Origin: Erythrophleum ivorense
Taxonomy: Eukaryota; Streptophyta; Magnoliopsida; Fabales; Fabaceae
Assembly: GCA_026724425.1 (NCBI GenBank)
Contig: JAIUCV010000009.1
Location: forward strand, 21,328,701 to 21,392,700
DNA: 64,000 nucleotides
Direction of reading: 5' to 3'
Shown here one piece after another: positions 36,771 through 48,824 of the stretch; position 1 is the stretch's first letter, and every line of letters begins with the position of its first letter. The position numbers were made by a program, and so were the translations under genes. A model generated the notes under the pieces. The model saw only the letters and a list, made by a program, of their open reading frames with translations, was not told where the DNA came from and ran no database searches.

Positions 36771-36991
36771 TGAGAAAGTTTGGTATTGGTTATGCTATAT
36801 CAAAGTAGCTTACTCTTCCTTACCTTTCATGCATGATGATTATTGAGCTTGATTGCTTTATTATATATTGATTGCATGTTAACATGTATTATGATGATTG
36901 TGGTTTATAGCAAGAGTTAAAGGGCACAAGATTGAATGCAGTAGTTCACACATAGGCCCAAAGGAAAAGCCTAAGCCAAGTTAGGTGCCTA
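36771..36991. other. Unassigned A+T-rich interval
   Basis: Between the last K-like words and the start of LTR S. It contains TATTATGATGATTG-type words seen in LTRs, but I cannot place it in a family. No coding signal. Confidence 0.4.
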
Positions 36992-37806
36992 TGTAATATT
37001 TTATGTTTCCTAAGCCAATATAGTCCCTAAATAATGGAATAGATGAATTAAAAAGGGATCACAGGCCAAAAAAGGCTAGTCAGAACTAAAAGACACTTAT
37101 ATGTGCCTAACCAATAGAAAATTCAATGATTTAGAAAATATGAGAATTAGTTTAAGAAATGAATATTCCTCATCATAATATGATGAAATAAGATTAGTAG
37201 AATAACCAGATGAAGTTGGTTTAATTAAATCTTTGACTATGTACGATTTATGGCTTCAGTTGACCATAATTTTGATTGATTTTTTTTAGATTTAAGCCCC
37301 TATAACCTCAAAGTAAATATTTTTAATAAAGAGTATAACCTAAATTTTATTATGGAGCAATCAGTTTCTAAAGATACTAAGAAATGAGTTTAAAATGGAG
37401 AAATTAAAGTAGAAGGGTAAAATCAGTATTTTAAAAAAGTTCGCAAAAATCCTATACATATATATTTATAGGTGGCACCATCACTTTTCCCTCACTTATG
37501 ATCAACCTAAGGCAGCCATTTCAGGTCTCTTAAAGGTGTAACAAAGGAGAAAGGAAGGGAGGAAGAAGAAGGCCACATATAGGTAAGTAAATGTGCTAAA
37601 TTTACCTATGATGTTACCATGAACATTTTCCTACTCCTCCTTTCTTATAGTAGTTTTAATTTCTTAAAAAAGTGAGTTTTGTGACTGAACTCTTGGATGA
37701 AGAAACTCCTTTAAAGAAATCAATTACACTAAAATATTCTTCACTATGAGCACTTTCAAATGATGTATAATTTAGACTAGGAAAATTGTAAAATTTTGGA
37801 ACCCGT

Positions 37807-40757
37807 TGTGACAACCTTACCTTCTAAACATGGTAATTATAGTTAAATATGTAACTGATAATTAATGATCAAGGTTTGGAGTCATTACAGTTTATTACGT
37901 TATGAAAATATAGGAAATTTGAACCTTGATGTTAGGGTCATCACTAAACAACCAGAAACAAAAAAAAATGCATAAGAGAAATCATACTACCATGAGGGGT
38001 TTATGATTCATCCATTTATCAGTTTCAACACACAAAAACCTCTCACAAGTATTCCTATATCATTTCCTAGCATTACCATTGAAGAAATTAGGGTTTCTAG
38101 GCTAAAGGTAGGAGTTTGGGGTCATACGCTGTGGCCCAGACCATTCGCGTCGCGGCTAAGTTAGGTACTAGAATCGTTAGGCAATTTTCACAAATTTCGC
38201 CACGGTTACTATAGCCATGGTTGGCCTACATGGTGTCGTGGCGGAAATGCCTCCTGGAGCTATTATTCCAAATCCCACGATCTTCACCTCGGCGAAACAC
38301 CCTTACGCCGCAGTGATATTCGCTACTGTACACTCCTTACTTTGTCCCCTCTACTAGCACCATGGCGATACATGTTGCGCTGCAACGAGGTTTCATTCTG
38401 TTACCCTCTTAGGCAATTTTTTTTTCACTCTGCGCCACAACAAGCTTTCTCAAGCCGCGACATTCCTCGCCACTGTTACTCTCCAAAAAAATTTTATTCA
38501 CTTGTGTCGTGATGAGATTACTCATGCCGTAGTGCCCCTCGCTTCTGTCACTCAATTGGTCGTGGCAAAGCCTTCTTAGCTGCAGCATAACTCCCTCCTG
38601 TAACTACCTCTCCCAAATTTCGTCCCCTACACTCCAATTCCCATCTTAAGAACACTCTAAGACCACTTTCTCTCATTTTATATGACTCTAATGGTATTTA
38701 TCTACCCTATTCACCTAACTATTCTACCATTACTAATTCAAAACTTGAATGTTAATTTCCATTCCTCCTACCTTCCCATATCAGCAAATCCATAAAGTAA
38801 TAACAACCAGAATTTATGAGCTATCATCAATTAACATTCTATATACATTTCGTTAGAGATTTCACACATCAATAGTTTATATCAACATCTAATGCATCAC
38901 ATGATTACAATTCCCAAATGGTAAACCATATCACAAATTCAACAAAGCTATATATCAGATACTATAAGTTCATACATCAATATCTAACTATAATGAGACT
39001 TAACTCCTTAATGGTTACATTTCAACCAAGCAAAATATAAACACCTACACTTGGCAACATGATTACATGATGATGTTATGTAAACTAATAACAAAATTGC
39101 ATATACTCTACTCAGATTAGCCCAAGTGTAGCTTCCTCCACACATAGCTAGAGCTCATAGACTTTCATCCACTTGCTTCTCCTTATCCTTACCTGAAAGA
39201 CCTTCACCTGAAATATTAATCCCATAAAACAGGGTGAGATGCGAATCTCAGTAACCAAGGAAAATTCCATCATATATTCTAGTTTAATCAACATATATGC
39301 ATGGTTTCATTTAAACATCAGAATACATACCAATCATATCAGTAAATGAAACAATTAGGCTATCATGATTACTATCTCATACTAGCAATCATATTTTCAC
39401 ATGTTAAAGACCATTAACACCGGGAGAGGCTTGTCCACGGCACCTACTCCCCATTGAACACAACTAGGACTTAGTGCATTTAGGGTTTGATCATAACCCG
39501 GTGCCAGATGGAAGCACATGCACGAGTGGCAACCGCATCACAGCTCCACCATAGACTAATAAGGTCCAATCACAATATAATAGATAGCCAACCAATTCAT
39601 TCAGCATTTCAAATCATTCATCTATAACAAATATGAAATTAAAATAGATACATGCATGGAATTAATATAGTTCCCGGTTACCTTACTTGTAGACAATTTA
39701 CAACAGCCACCAATGGTACAAAAATCTCCCTATAACCATAACATCAGATAATTACTACTTTAATTCATCATTTACAGTAGCAACAAGTATCCAAAGAATT
39801 TAAATGCTAATAACTACCTAAAGAACACTTACCCAGCCACCATAAATCCCCAAATTTAGATTGAGTATGTCCTCTACCAGAAACTTCAATATATCATCCA
39901 AATTCCTAAGTAAATTCGTACATAATTAACACCCATACTATACATCAACTATGGGGGTCTTAAACCAGTAGAAAACACACTAGAATGGATAGTTTACACT
40001 TACCTAATGTCAGCCCTAGCCTCAACCTACGAATTTCCTCTAAGAAAATACCAAACAACCATATTTCAAAATTTGGGTATGGTGAAAATACTCCAAATAA
40101 AAAACTAATTAGGCCAAATTAAAGAGGAAGAGAAGAGGATTAAGATATATAACAAGTACCTTGCCTGATTTTGAGCTTAGAGGTGAGAAATGGTAGAATT
40201 CTTACCCCAAACCCTAGCTCCCTTCCAAGCACCGAATTTCTTTTTATGTTTTGTGTGTTCTATAGAATGGGGGTGGCTAGATCAGTTTTTAGGGTTTAAG
40301 TTGAGTTTTAGTTAGGTCAAATGTGGGTCATGGGTTGCTTCAAGGTCCAACTCCATTTGGACTTCAGATTTTAGCTTTGTTGGGCCAACTCTTATGCATT
40401 GGGCTGCTGAAATTACATTGGGCCAGAACAAGTTTTAAGAGCTCAAAGGTTTTGGGTCTGCACAAGGGTTATTAGGCAATTATAAGAGCCCATACAAGGT
40501 GGATCTTAGGCCTCTATCACATGGAATTAGATTGGGCCTGCACCTAGCCTATTGGGCTTCCATTAGCCTCTTATCATGCTTTCCTACATTAATTTCGGTC
40601 TAGATAAAATTTCTCTCCTAATTAAATCTCAAACCCATATTAATAATTTATCTTTCCAAAATTTTCATTTACTTAACTTACTCAATTATTTCATATTAAT
40701 TATTCTTAATTAATCTAAAACCATGATTAACACCTTAATTAATTTTGAGGTGTTACA
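37807..40757 (-). mobile_element. Solo LTR G (family 2), TSD CCCGT/CCCTT
   Basis: 2951 bp. In + reading it starts TGTGACAACC and ends AATTTTGAGGTGTTACA, the reverse complement layout of H and I (TGTAACACC...AATTAATTAAGGTG). Flanks CCCGT (37802-37806) and CCCTT (40758-40762) differ at one base, as expected for an old TSD. Strand comes from the orientation of H and I. It carries the GC-richer palindrome array at 38125-38590. Confidence 0.8.
38125..38590 (-). repeat. Palindrome array in LTR G
   Basis: A run of degenerate words around GCC(G/A)CGGCGAA and their reverse complements, such as GTCGCGGCTAAG, TTCGCCACGGT, CACCTCGGCGAAAC, GCCGCGACA and TTGGTCGTGGCAAAG. Units recur every 25-45 bp and stand out by C+G content from the rest of the LTR. 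The array matches those in H and I at the corresponding part of the LTR. Confidence 0.65.
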
Positions 40758-41222
40758 CCCTTGCCACCTTAGGTTTCAGCCAAGAGAAGGGCTAAAGGAA
40801 AGGAGTATATAATTAATGAAACTATGGTGAAATTAAGGGGTTTGAAGGGTGAAAAATAAGAATATGTGATTAAAATTGATCAAGAACTAATTCCTTAGGA
40901 GATTCAAAACTCTAGAAAAGTTAATTAAGCCCTCTAATACCATAATTGAATGAGGAATGAATCATAGATCCTTAAAAGCCTTGAAATTCCTTAAGATACA
41001 AATAAAACTCTAAGGAAAGGACTAGGTGTGTGTGTCTCGGCCAAGCCTTGGTTTGGACATCTAGGGAGTCATTTCATTGATTCTAAGGTTATGAGTGGTC
41101 TAGATATGAATTATAAACACCAATAGAGCCATTGGAATGGATTTAAGAAATTTATTTTTCAAAGTGAAAAATTAGGGCTCAAAGAAGCCCAATTGGATCA
41201 TATGGCTCTAGGTGGATTTAAT

Positions 41223-41768
41223 TGTAATATCCTATAAATTGATAACTAAAATGGTCCTTGAAAAGTAAAATAAATTATTTAAATAAAGTTTTGAGCCTAG
41301 AGAATGGCAGTATGAGTTAAAAGGAATTGAAATTAGAACCATTTGGTTAATGAAAGAAGACTCCAAAGTAAAATGAATTGAGACAAAATTAAAGGTAGAA
41401 TGTTAAGTAAAGCATTTAAAAATGAGGTTAAGAAAATGAGAATGGCTCAAAACTAGAACCAAAATGGCTAAATAGAATAAATTGAAATCACAATGACAAA
41501 ATCATAATTTTAGGCAAAATTTTAAAAACTTAAAGGAGGGAGTTTTAAATCGTAAAATTGATCTTATTAGGGTTTTCAAATGCCTTAAAAACCATAGAAA
41601 CCATAAAAATGATTAAAATCCTTTCGGTGTGTGATTTAGGTCATCAGTTGGCATAAACTTTGATCAAATCATTTCGAATTGTTCTGAATCCTATAAATTT
41701 GAAACAAAATGTCTTTAATAAATTTTAGAGCCTAAATTTTATGATGGAAAAGACAATTCTCAAAAAGA
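41223..41768 (+). mobile_element. Family-1 LTR O, 3'-truncated
   Basis: Starts TGTAATATCC like LTR C. It then follows the family sense order through AAAACCATAGAAACC, CCTTTCGGTGTGTGATTTAG, and ATTTTATGATGGAAAAGACA near 41735-41755, which matches LTR P near 58121-58140. It stops abruptly after CAATTCTCAAAAAG. The following bases, ACTTTTGGCATA, belong to opposite-sense LTR sequence (R). About 3 kb of O is missing, most simply by deletion. Confidence 0.65.
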
Positions 41769-44700
41769 ACTTTTGGCATAATGTCATACCTTACTATATA
41801 ACGCTTTTCCTACTACAAATACCTCATATAGAACTTAGAGAAGTAAATGGAAACCCGAATTGATTAAAATTTTTTTTTAAAACTTCCTCATACAATTTCA
41901 CTATTCATTTGGTCATTCCCAGAATTTTGTCCAACCTTGAAAATATATCATTAATTTTAGAAAAATCGTATGAGGTTGGTTCAGGGCTCGACTTTAAGCT
42001 CTCTAAGTCCCCTATAAGGGAAAATACTTACTTAGCAGAGTACATATAAATTCATATAAAGTTGCCCCTAAAACAAACTAGATGGTTCTACCCCTTATTT
42101 GTCATATTATTATTACTTTGCCATGATATAAGCACAGGCATCCTTGCATTTTAGGCATGCTAGTCATATTCTTTTTACTTCAAGGTTGGGTATATATATG
42201 GCCTTTTATTACATACCCTATTATCATACAGTATTATAACACAACTCATACATACCATAATCCAAAGATATTTAATTACATGACAAAATATGATGCATAA
42301 AAATAAGGTCCTCAATTTATATTTGGGGTGAGATTATGAAATCTCAGTAGTAGTAAACTAGCCTCATTCACAAGCAAGCATGTAAATACATAACATATTA
42401 CCAATCAAGGTGCCACATACCACATAGTAATACAAGGAATTTCATACAAGGCTAAGCATAATCTAAGCATATGTGTCTCATCTTATAGCATAAATGACAA
42501 CTTGATATAGCATAACACTCATCATTATTATACAAACATATAAGTTTAAAGAAAGAGAAAGGAAAACTACTACCTTAGCAAACGTTGCTCCTCAAGCCTT
42601 GGAACTCGGTTTACTTACTTTTGGAGTTCCCAAACAAATATCAAACTCTATAATCATAATGATAATTTATTATAATCAATACATAAACCTTAATTTCTAA
42701 AGTAGTATGACCCTTTTAAACTCATTGGAACTATTGGAATTGGAAAAATCCAACTCCTTCCCTTCCAATCCACTATGGCCGAATAGTGTGCATTTCTTGG
42801 CCAAAATTTAAAAATTTTATTCCATGAGTTTTGGAGGCTTTGCCATAGGTATTCCTAGCTAAAAAAACCCTTTGTAATCCATTGGAATGGATAAAATTAT
42901 CAAATTCCAGCCTCAACAACACGTTTTGGTCATAACGTAACCTAGCTTTGTTTTAGGCCTAAAAGTGAGTTTCTTTGGTTGTAAAAATTCCATAGCCTCT
43001 TGCTTTATGTTTTAGGACTTGAAATTTGGTATACATGACTTTAAGACATTAAGGAAACACCATAAAAATTTTGAGAAATTTAAGACCGCATCTCCCTAAC
43101 ATTTCCATTTTCTCAAAAATTATAATCTTTGTGTTTTTCAAAGTTCCAGCACATAACAAAGATGGATAAGCTCATATGGCCTCCATAGTCAATATATAAA
43201 CTTCATTCCTAGGCCTTCATATTCAATATATAAACTCCATTTCTAACTATTCATATGCTATCCAAAAATGACCCATAGCTAGGGTTTAACAAAACTAACT
43301 TAAACCATGTCATTTTCAAGTGTAAGGTGGAGAAAACTTACTCTTTAAGCTTAATAATTGCTTCCTTTGCTTTTCTCACACTAAAATCCCTTCTTTTCCC
43401 ACTTAGAGCAACATGCCACCTTGAATAAAGGATGAAGATGCATCTGCCCTTTGGAGAAAATGATTGGAGGATGAAGAAGATGAAAAAATTTGGAGAAGAA
43501 TGGTGGTACTTTCACTTGATTTCACTTCCTCTCCCACCTTTTCTCCCTTGCTCTCCTTCTTCACGTTTTGCTCTCTCTTTTTTCCTTGTGTGTGGCATGA
43601 AAATGGTGGAATGGAGGTGAAGAAGATGAACTTAAATGAAGTTAAATGGTTATACCAAATTTAGACCCTTGGATCAACCTTTTTAAGATCAAATCTTAGC
43701 CTTCCATTCCTTTTTTTTCTTTTGATTTTCTAATTTCATGACTAAATATCTTCTTCCAAAATTCTTTGCCCACACACTTCGATGCTTATTCTTGGCCCTT
43801 AAGTTATGGTGATTTGATGGTTAGTAACCATGGTTAATTTTCCTAATTTAACCATGGTCAATTGTTCATTCTTTAAACTTACTAAAATCCTTTCTTTCTT
43901 TTCTTTTTATTTTATATTTATATTTGGGTTTCATCTTCTCTAAAGCCCTAATTATATCTTTTTTCCTATTATTGAGCCTTTAGAATCAGCTATTAGGCCT
44001 TATAGCAGTCTAAAAATCGGTGTTCAAATCCAATTAAAGTTTTACGGTACAAAACATACCTTTAGACTTTCTAAAATTTATAAATTTATTTCCTCTACTT
44101 TTTGGCTATACTGAGCTTCAAACATGGATCAAGGGCCCTCAACCTCGACCCTCATAAATTTTGGTGTCAATCGGGCATCCAAGTTTTTAGGTATAATTTT
44201 CACCATTCTGCGTTATGATTGTGCTCTAAAATTTTCATTTATTATAATTTAGTCCCTGAAACTCTTTCAGGGTTTCTTAGCCCTTTAGCTATTTATATTT
44301 CTATGGTTGTTACAACTTCCTCTTTCTATTTTGCTCATAGCTACTGATCAAGCTTACTGGATCCTAGACCAGATCCTGCCCAGCCATCCAAACAACATGG
44401 CGTCATCAGACCTGTCTCATCAAACGGAGTTTAACCGTGGGTCACGGATTTATGAGATTCTTGCTCGATTTTTTGATATTTATGCCTAAAACCATGAATA
44501 GAGGGTGAAACTAGAGTTCCTTGAACTTTCATGTAACACCCAAAATTAATTAAGGTGTTAATCATAGATTTGGATTAATTATGAATAATTAATATGGAAT
44601 AATTAGGTAAGTTAAGTGAATGAAAATTTTGGAGAGATAAATTATTAATATGGGTTTGAGATTTAATTGGGATAGAAACTTCATCTAGGCCCAAATTAAT

Positions 44701-46188
44701 GTAGGAGATCATGATAAAAGGCTAATGGAGGCCCAATAAGCTAGGTACAGACCCAATTTGATTCAATGTGATAGAGGTCCAAGATCCACCTTGTGTAGGC
44801 TCTTATAAATGGCCCAATAAACCTTGTGCAAACCCAAAACAATGGAATTCTTAAAACTAGGTTTGACCCAATGAAATTCTGCAGCCCAACACCTTAAAGC
44901 TGGCCCAATAAAGCTAAAATCTGAAGCCCATTTGGAGTTGGATCTTGGAGCAACCTATAACCCATAAAAAACCCAACTTAAACCCTAAAAACTAACCTAG
45001 CCACCCCCCATTCTACAAAACCACAAGAGGCACACACAAAAATTCGGAGGTCCAAAGGAGAGGCTAGGGTTCTTGGCATGTTTCCACCCTTTCCCACTTC
45101 TAGAGCAAGATTCAGCTAAGGTAATAGTTATATAACTTAATCCTCTCATCTTTCTCTTTAATTTGACCTGATTAATGTTCCAATTAGAGCACTTTCACCC
45201 ACACCCAAAATCTGAAACTTACCATTTGATGTTTCTATGGTGAAAATTCGTAGGTTGAGGTTAGGGCTGACATTAGGTAAGTATAAACTCTCCATTTTGA
45301 TGTTTTCTTTGCTAGTTTGAGACCCCTATAGTTGATTTATAATATGGGTATTGTTTCTGTATGAATATACTCAAAATTTGAGGTGTTATTTTGAGGTTTT
45401 TGGGGGTAGGAGCAACCAAATCCGAATTTGGTTTTAGTGGTGATTGGACTGAAGTAACATTCAATTGGCTCTTAGAGGATTGCTACAAGTGAGGTAACCG
45501 AGACTATATTAATTCCATGAATATATCTGTTTAAATTTCATATTTGCTGTAATGAATGATTTGAAATGCTGAATGAATTGGTTGGCTATTTATTGTATTA
45601 TGCTCAATGGGGAGTAGGTGTCGTGAACGAGCCTCTCTCGGTGTTATTGGCCTTTAACATGTGGAAATATGATTGCTAGAATAGGATAGTAATCATAATA
45701 GCCTAATTGTTTCATTTACTGATATGACTGATATGTTTTCTAATACTTATGTGAAATCATGCATATATGTTAATTAAACTGGAATATATAATGGAATTTG
45801 CCTTGGTTACTGAGATTCGCATCTCACCCCGTTTCATGGGATTATACTTTTAGGTGAAGGCCTTTCGGGTAAGGATAAAGGGAAGCAAGTGGATGAAAAT
45901 CCATAAGCTTTAGCCATGTGTTGGAGGAAGCTACACTTGGGCTAATCTAAGTAGAGTAGATGCAATTTTGTTAATCTTTTATATAGCATCATCATGTAAT
46001 CATATTGCCAAGTGTAGGCGTTTATATTTTGATTAGTTGGAATGTATTTATTAAGGAGTTAAGTCTCAATATAGCTTGGTTTTGGATGTATGAACTTTGT
46101 TGAATTCATGATCTGGTTTACTATTGGGAATGTCATTATGGGATATATGAGATCGTTGATTTGAATCAGTGATGCATGAAATCTTTAA

Positions 46189-47209
46189 CGCTTTGTTTGG
46201 ATGGGGGAAGAGAAAAGGAGAGGGAGAGAAAAGAGAGGAGAAGAGGCGAGAGAAGAGAAAATTAAGAATTCCCCATGCGTTTAAATGGAGGGAGAATTGG
46301 AGGGAGAGAAAACGTATAAAAATATATATATATATATATATATATTAATTTAATGTAATAATAATTTTGTTATTATTTTAAATTTTTACATATATATTTT
46401 TTTAAAAAAATAGGAATAATAAAAGATATAAAAATTAATTTCAAAAAATATTTAAATAATTTCAAAAAATTATTTTTTGAATAAAACAAAAAATTTTAAT
46501 AAAAAACATATATTTAAATTTTAAAAATAATTTAAAAATATTTATTTTTTAAATTAATTAAATTTATTTTATAAAAAATATTTATAAATTATTATTTTAA
46601 AATTATAAATATTAATATTATTTTAATATATATTAATTAATTTAAATATAAAATATTATATTATAATATAATATATATAATATATAATATATAATATAAT
46701 ATATATATATGTGTGTGTCCGACTGCAATGCTGTCCGATTGCAATGCAGTCGGACATTGCTGAGACCAACATGCAGTCGGACAGCATTGTCCGACTCCAT
46801 TGCAGTCGGATATACATATATGTCTAACTGTAATGCAGTCGGAATTTTTTTTTTTCAAATTATATATCATCTATTAATTTCTATATTACAAAATATTATT
46901 ATTTTGTAAAATATATTAATTAATTTAATAATAAAAATTAATTATAACATTAATTTTTTAATTAACTAATTTAAATATTTAAAAAAATTTATTAAATATA
47001 TATATTTATTATTTTATGCAATGGCGCTCCCGTTTTCCCCTCCAATCTCTCCATTTCGGAGAGAAAAAAAAACACATGGGACTTACCGTACTTTTCTCTC
47101 CATTTTTTCTCTTCTCTCCAGTTTTCTCTCCAAACCAAATAGGAGAAAATTTTGTTTTCCTCCCCCTCCCTCCCTTTCTCCCCACTTTTCTCTCGATCCA
47201 AACGCACTG
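46189..47209. mobile_element. Tourist/PIF-Harbinger-like MITE, TSD TAA
   Basis: A 1021-bp non-coding element in LTR H. TAA at 46186-46188 and 47210-47212. Termini CGCTTTGTTTGGAT and, from the other end, CAGTGCGTTTGGAT share the GTTTGGAT core, followed by long purine-rich arms (GAGAGAAAA words) on the left that are pyrimidine-rich on the right. Removing it gives ATCTTTAAGGGAATGTATAT, which aligns with the uninterrupted site in LTR G (reverse complement near 38850), confirming both ends. TWA target sites and a TGTTTGG terminal core are typical of PIF/Harbinger. The centre is very A+T-rich and holds the array at 46718-46843. No transposase is encoded. Confidence 0.75.
46718..46843. repeat. Inverted-repeat array in the MITE centre
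   Basis: At least seven copies of TCCGACTGCAATG or its complement CATTGCAGTCGGA in 126 bp, in mixed orientation, some overlapping head-to-head (GCATTGTCCGACTCCATTGC). Flanked on both sides by A+T-only sequence. It could fold into several alternative hairpins. Confidence 0.85.
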
Positions 47210-47470
47210 TAAGGGAATGTATATTTGAATGATAATTGCTAGAAGCTTATGAAATTCTGCTATTTTTAACCTATGAGTTGCTGGCATATGGTAGTTGGAT
47301 GAGTAAGGATTTATACTTAAGTTTTGAATTGGCAATGGTAGATTAGCTGGGTAATTAAGGTACATAAATACCATGAGGTTGCATAAATTAAGGTAGAGTG
47401 GCCTTAGGGTGTTATTGAAGGATGAATGGAGAGTATGAAACAAGATTTTAGGAGTTGTAAAATCAAAAGG

Positions 47471-47813
47471 CATTTCGCCGCAGCAAATAGAGGCAAAGTT
47501 ACCTAGGGAGTGTACCAGAAAGCAATTCATCACGGCAAAATGTGAGGGGCAAAACTAGGAGTCGTCCAGAGGGTAATTCACTGCGGCTAAATGGTAATTG
47601 GCCACGGTGAACTTTTGTGGGAATTTGTCGAGTGTTCCAAAAAGAAATTAGCCTCGGCGAAGGGGGGAATTGGCCGTTGCCAATAGTGAAAGGCGAGTGA
47701 GGTAGGTTCCAGGAGGCTTCCTTTCCATGGCGAAGGTCCAACTCGCCACGGTGAGTAAAAAGTGAAACTGAGGGCAATTGGCTGTGGCTAAGAGGAATTT
47801 AGCCGTGGTGAAC
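47471..47813 (+). repeat. Palindrome array in LTR H
   Basis: About ten units related to ATTGGCCGCGGCCAAT or TTGGCCGTGGCGAA: ATTTCGCCGCAGCAAAT at the start, ATTCACTGCGGCTAAATG, AATTGGCCACGGTGAAC, TTAGCCTCGGCGAAG, AATTGGCCGTTGCCAATAG, CTCGCCACGGTGAG, AATTGGCTGTGGCTAAG and AATTTAGCCGTGGTGAAC at the end. Spacing is 25-50 bp. Confidence 0.8.
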
Positions 47814-48815
47814 GTCCTGAAACCCTTATGTTAACTAAGAAATCTTGGTTTTCATATTGTAATCTCAAGGGATGACTTATAAACATTGATAGAAGATTCT
47901 TGTGAGTTGAAATTGATAGGTAATAGAATCAAAGGCTTATAAATGAATGTTTGTTTTCTTAATGTACGTAAGTGCTTGTAATTATATGGTTGATGACTCT
48001 AATAACATTAATGTTCAAATTTTCCCGCATTTCCAAAATGTAATTAGTCTTAATGTCATGTAACCCTGGTTTATGGTCATTAATCATGTATTTAACCTTA
48101 ATTACAATGATTAGAAGTTAGGGTCGTCACATTTCAAACAATCTATACATTTTCCCAATGCATAACTTTTCTTTGCATTTTAGTCCCTAGCTCTTTCATA
48201 CTTAACCCTGGAGACTCTTCGTAACATCCAATTCTTTAAAAAACAAGAGAAAATGCAAGAAACGTAATGTACAATTTCTCCGTAAATGAACAAAATTTAC
48301 CAAATACAAAAGCAAGTCCCCCGAAATGATTTAGTTAAGGTCTCAAAAAATTTGGGAGGCATTCTAGACTCCCAAAAATGAGAATCCCAAGCTCAGATGG
48401 AAAGAAAAAAAGAGCTAGAATGAAGAAACAATTTCTTACGAAAAACTTACAAAACGTAATCGCATTTTCGTAATTTTGAGCAATTTTTGGAATTCACACA
48501 AGAAGGCTTCCTAAATGAAAGTTTTGAGTTTCCTAGGGTTCTTAGAGGCTCTGAAAACCATGGAAAGGCCCGAAACAGCTAAAGCCCCCCCCGGTGGACA
48601 TTTTCCAATGTTGATGTACCTGAACTTTAACGGATTCGTTTAGGAAGGTTTTAGCTCCGATTTGCGTAATTCCAAAAGCATTATACTAAATTGGGAACCT
48701 AAATTTTATAATGGAAAAGATAGTTTTCAAAAAGAAGCTAAAACAAAGTAGAAACAAAAATGCCAAGAACGAGGGGTAAAACGAGAATTTTTGAAAAGTG
48801 TTTCTTCCTCCCACC

Positions 48816-48824
48816 TATATATAA
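48816..48824 (+). promoter_or_regulatory. TATA box of LTR L
   Basis: TATATATAA followed by GTGGCGCC and CACTCATTTAGACAC, the same order as in LTR A on the other strand. It is the clearest core promoter in the family and lies about 600 bp from the LTR start. Confidence 0.6.

Larger units (their letters stand above)
36992..41222 (+). mobile_element. Family-1-related LTR S (partial), containing G
   Basis: Starts TGTAATATT like LTR C and O. It then has the sense-order words of family 1: the TTCAGTTGACCATAATTTTG segment at 37254-37273, CCTAAATTTTATTATGGAGC near 37340, TATATATTTATAGGTGGCAC at 37456-37475 as TATA and start region, and a leader ending in GGTAAGTAAATG near 37580. It is interrupted by G at 37807-40757 and resumes as GCCACCTTAGG... 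to 41222, where LTR O inserted. The rest of S is lost in the O/R junction, so no right TSD exists in the window. Confidence 0.6.
44532..48131 (+). mobile_element. Solo LTR H (family 2), TSD TTTCA, containing a MITE
   Basis: Starts TGTAACACCCAAAATTAATT and ends GTTAGGGTCGTCACA, with TTTCA at 44527-44531 and 48132-48136. Without the MITE it is 2576 bp. It shares with I the tail GATTAGAAGTTAGGG and the start AATTAATTAAGGTGTTAATC. A TTATAAATGG word near 44803 could be its TATA box, followed by an AGGCTAGGGTTCTTGG leader. It carries the palindrome array at 47471-47813. The 174-residue minus frame at 47009-47533 runs across the MITE boundary and is not a gene. Confidence 0.88.

Noticed and set aside
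43432..43664. Two overlapping frames of 62 and 66 residues
   Set aside because: Aligned leader-type LTR sequence with CT-rich runs, no conserved motif, and no support in other copies.
44306..44314. GTTGTTACA as the right end of LTR N
   Set aside because: The following ACTTC does not match the left flank CATAA, whereas the end at 56079 has a perfect TSD and restores the host alignment.
47009..47533. 174-residue minus-strand open frame in LTR H
   Set aside because: It crosses the MITE boundary at 47209 and the palindrome array, so it joins unrelated sequences by chance. Low-complexity composition and no known motif.
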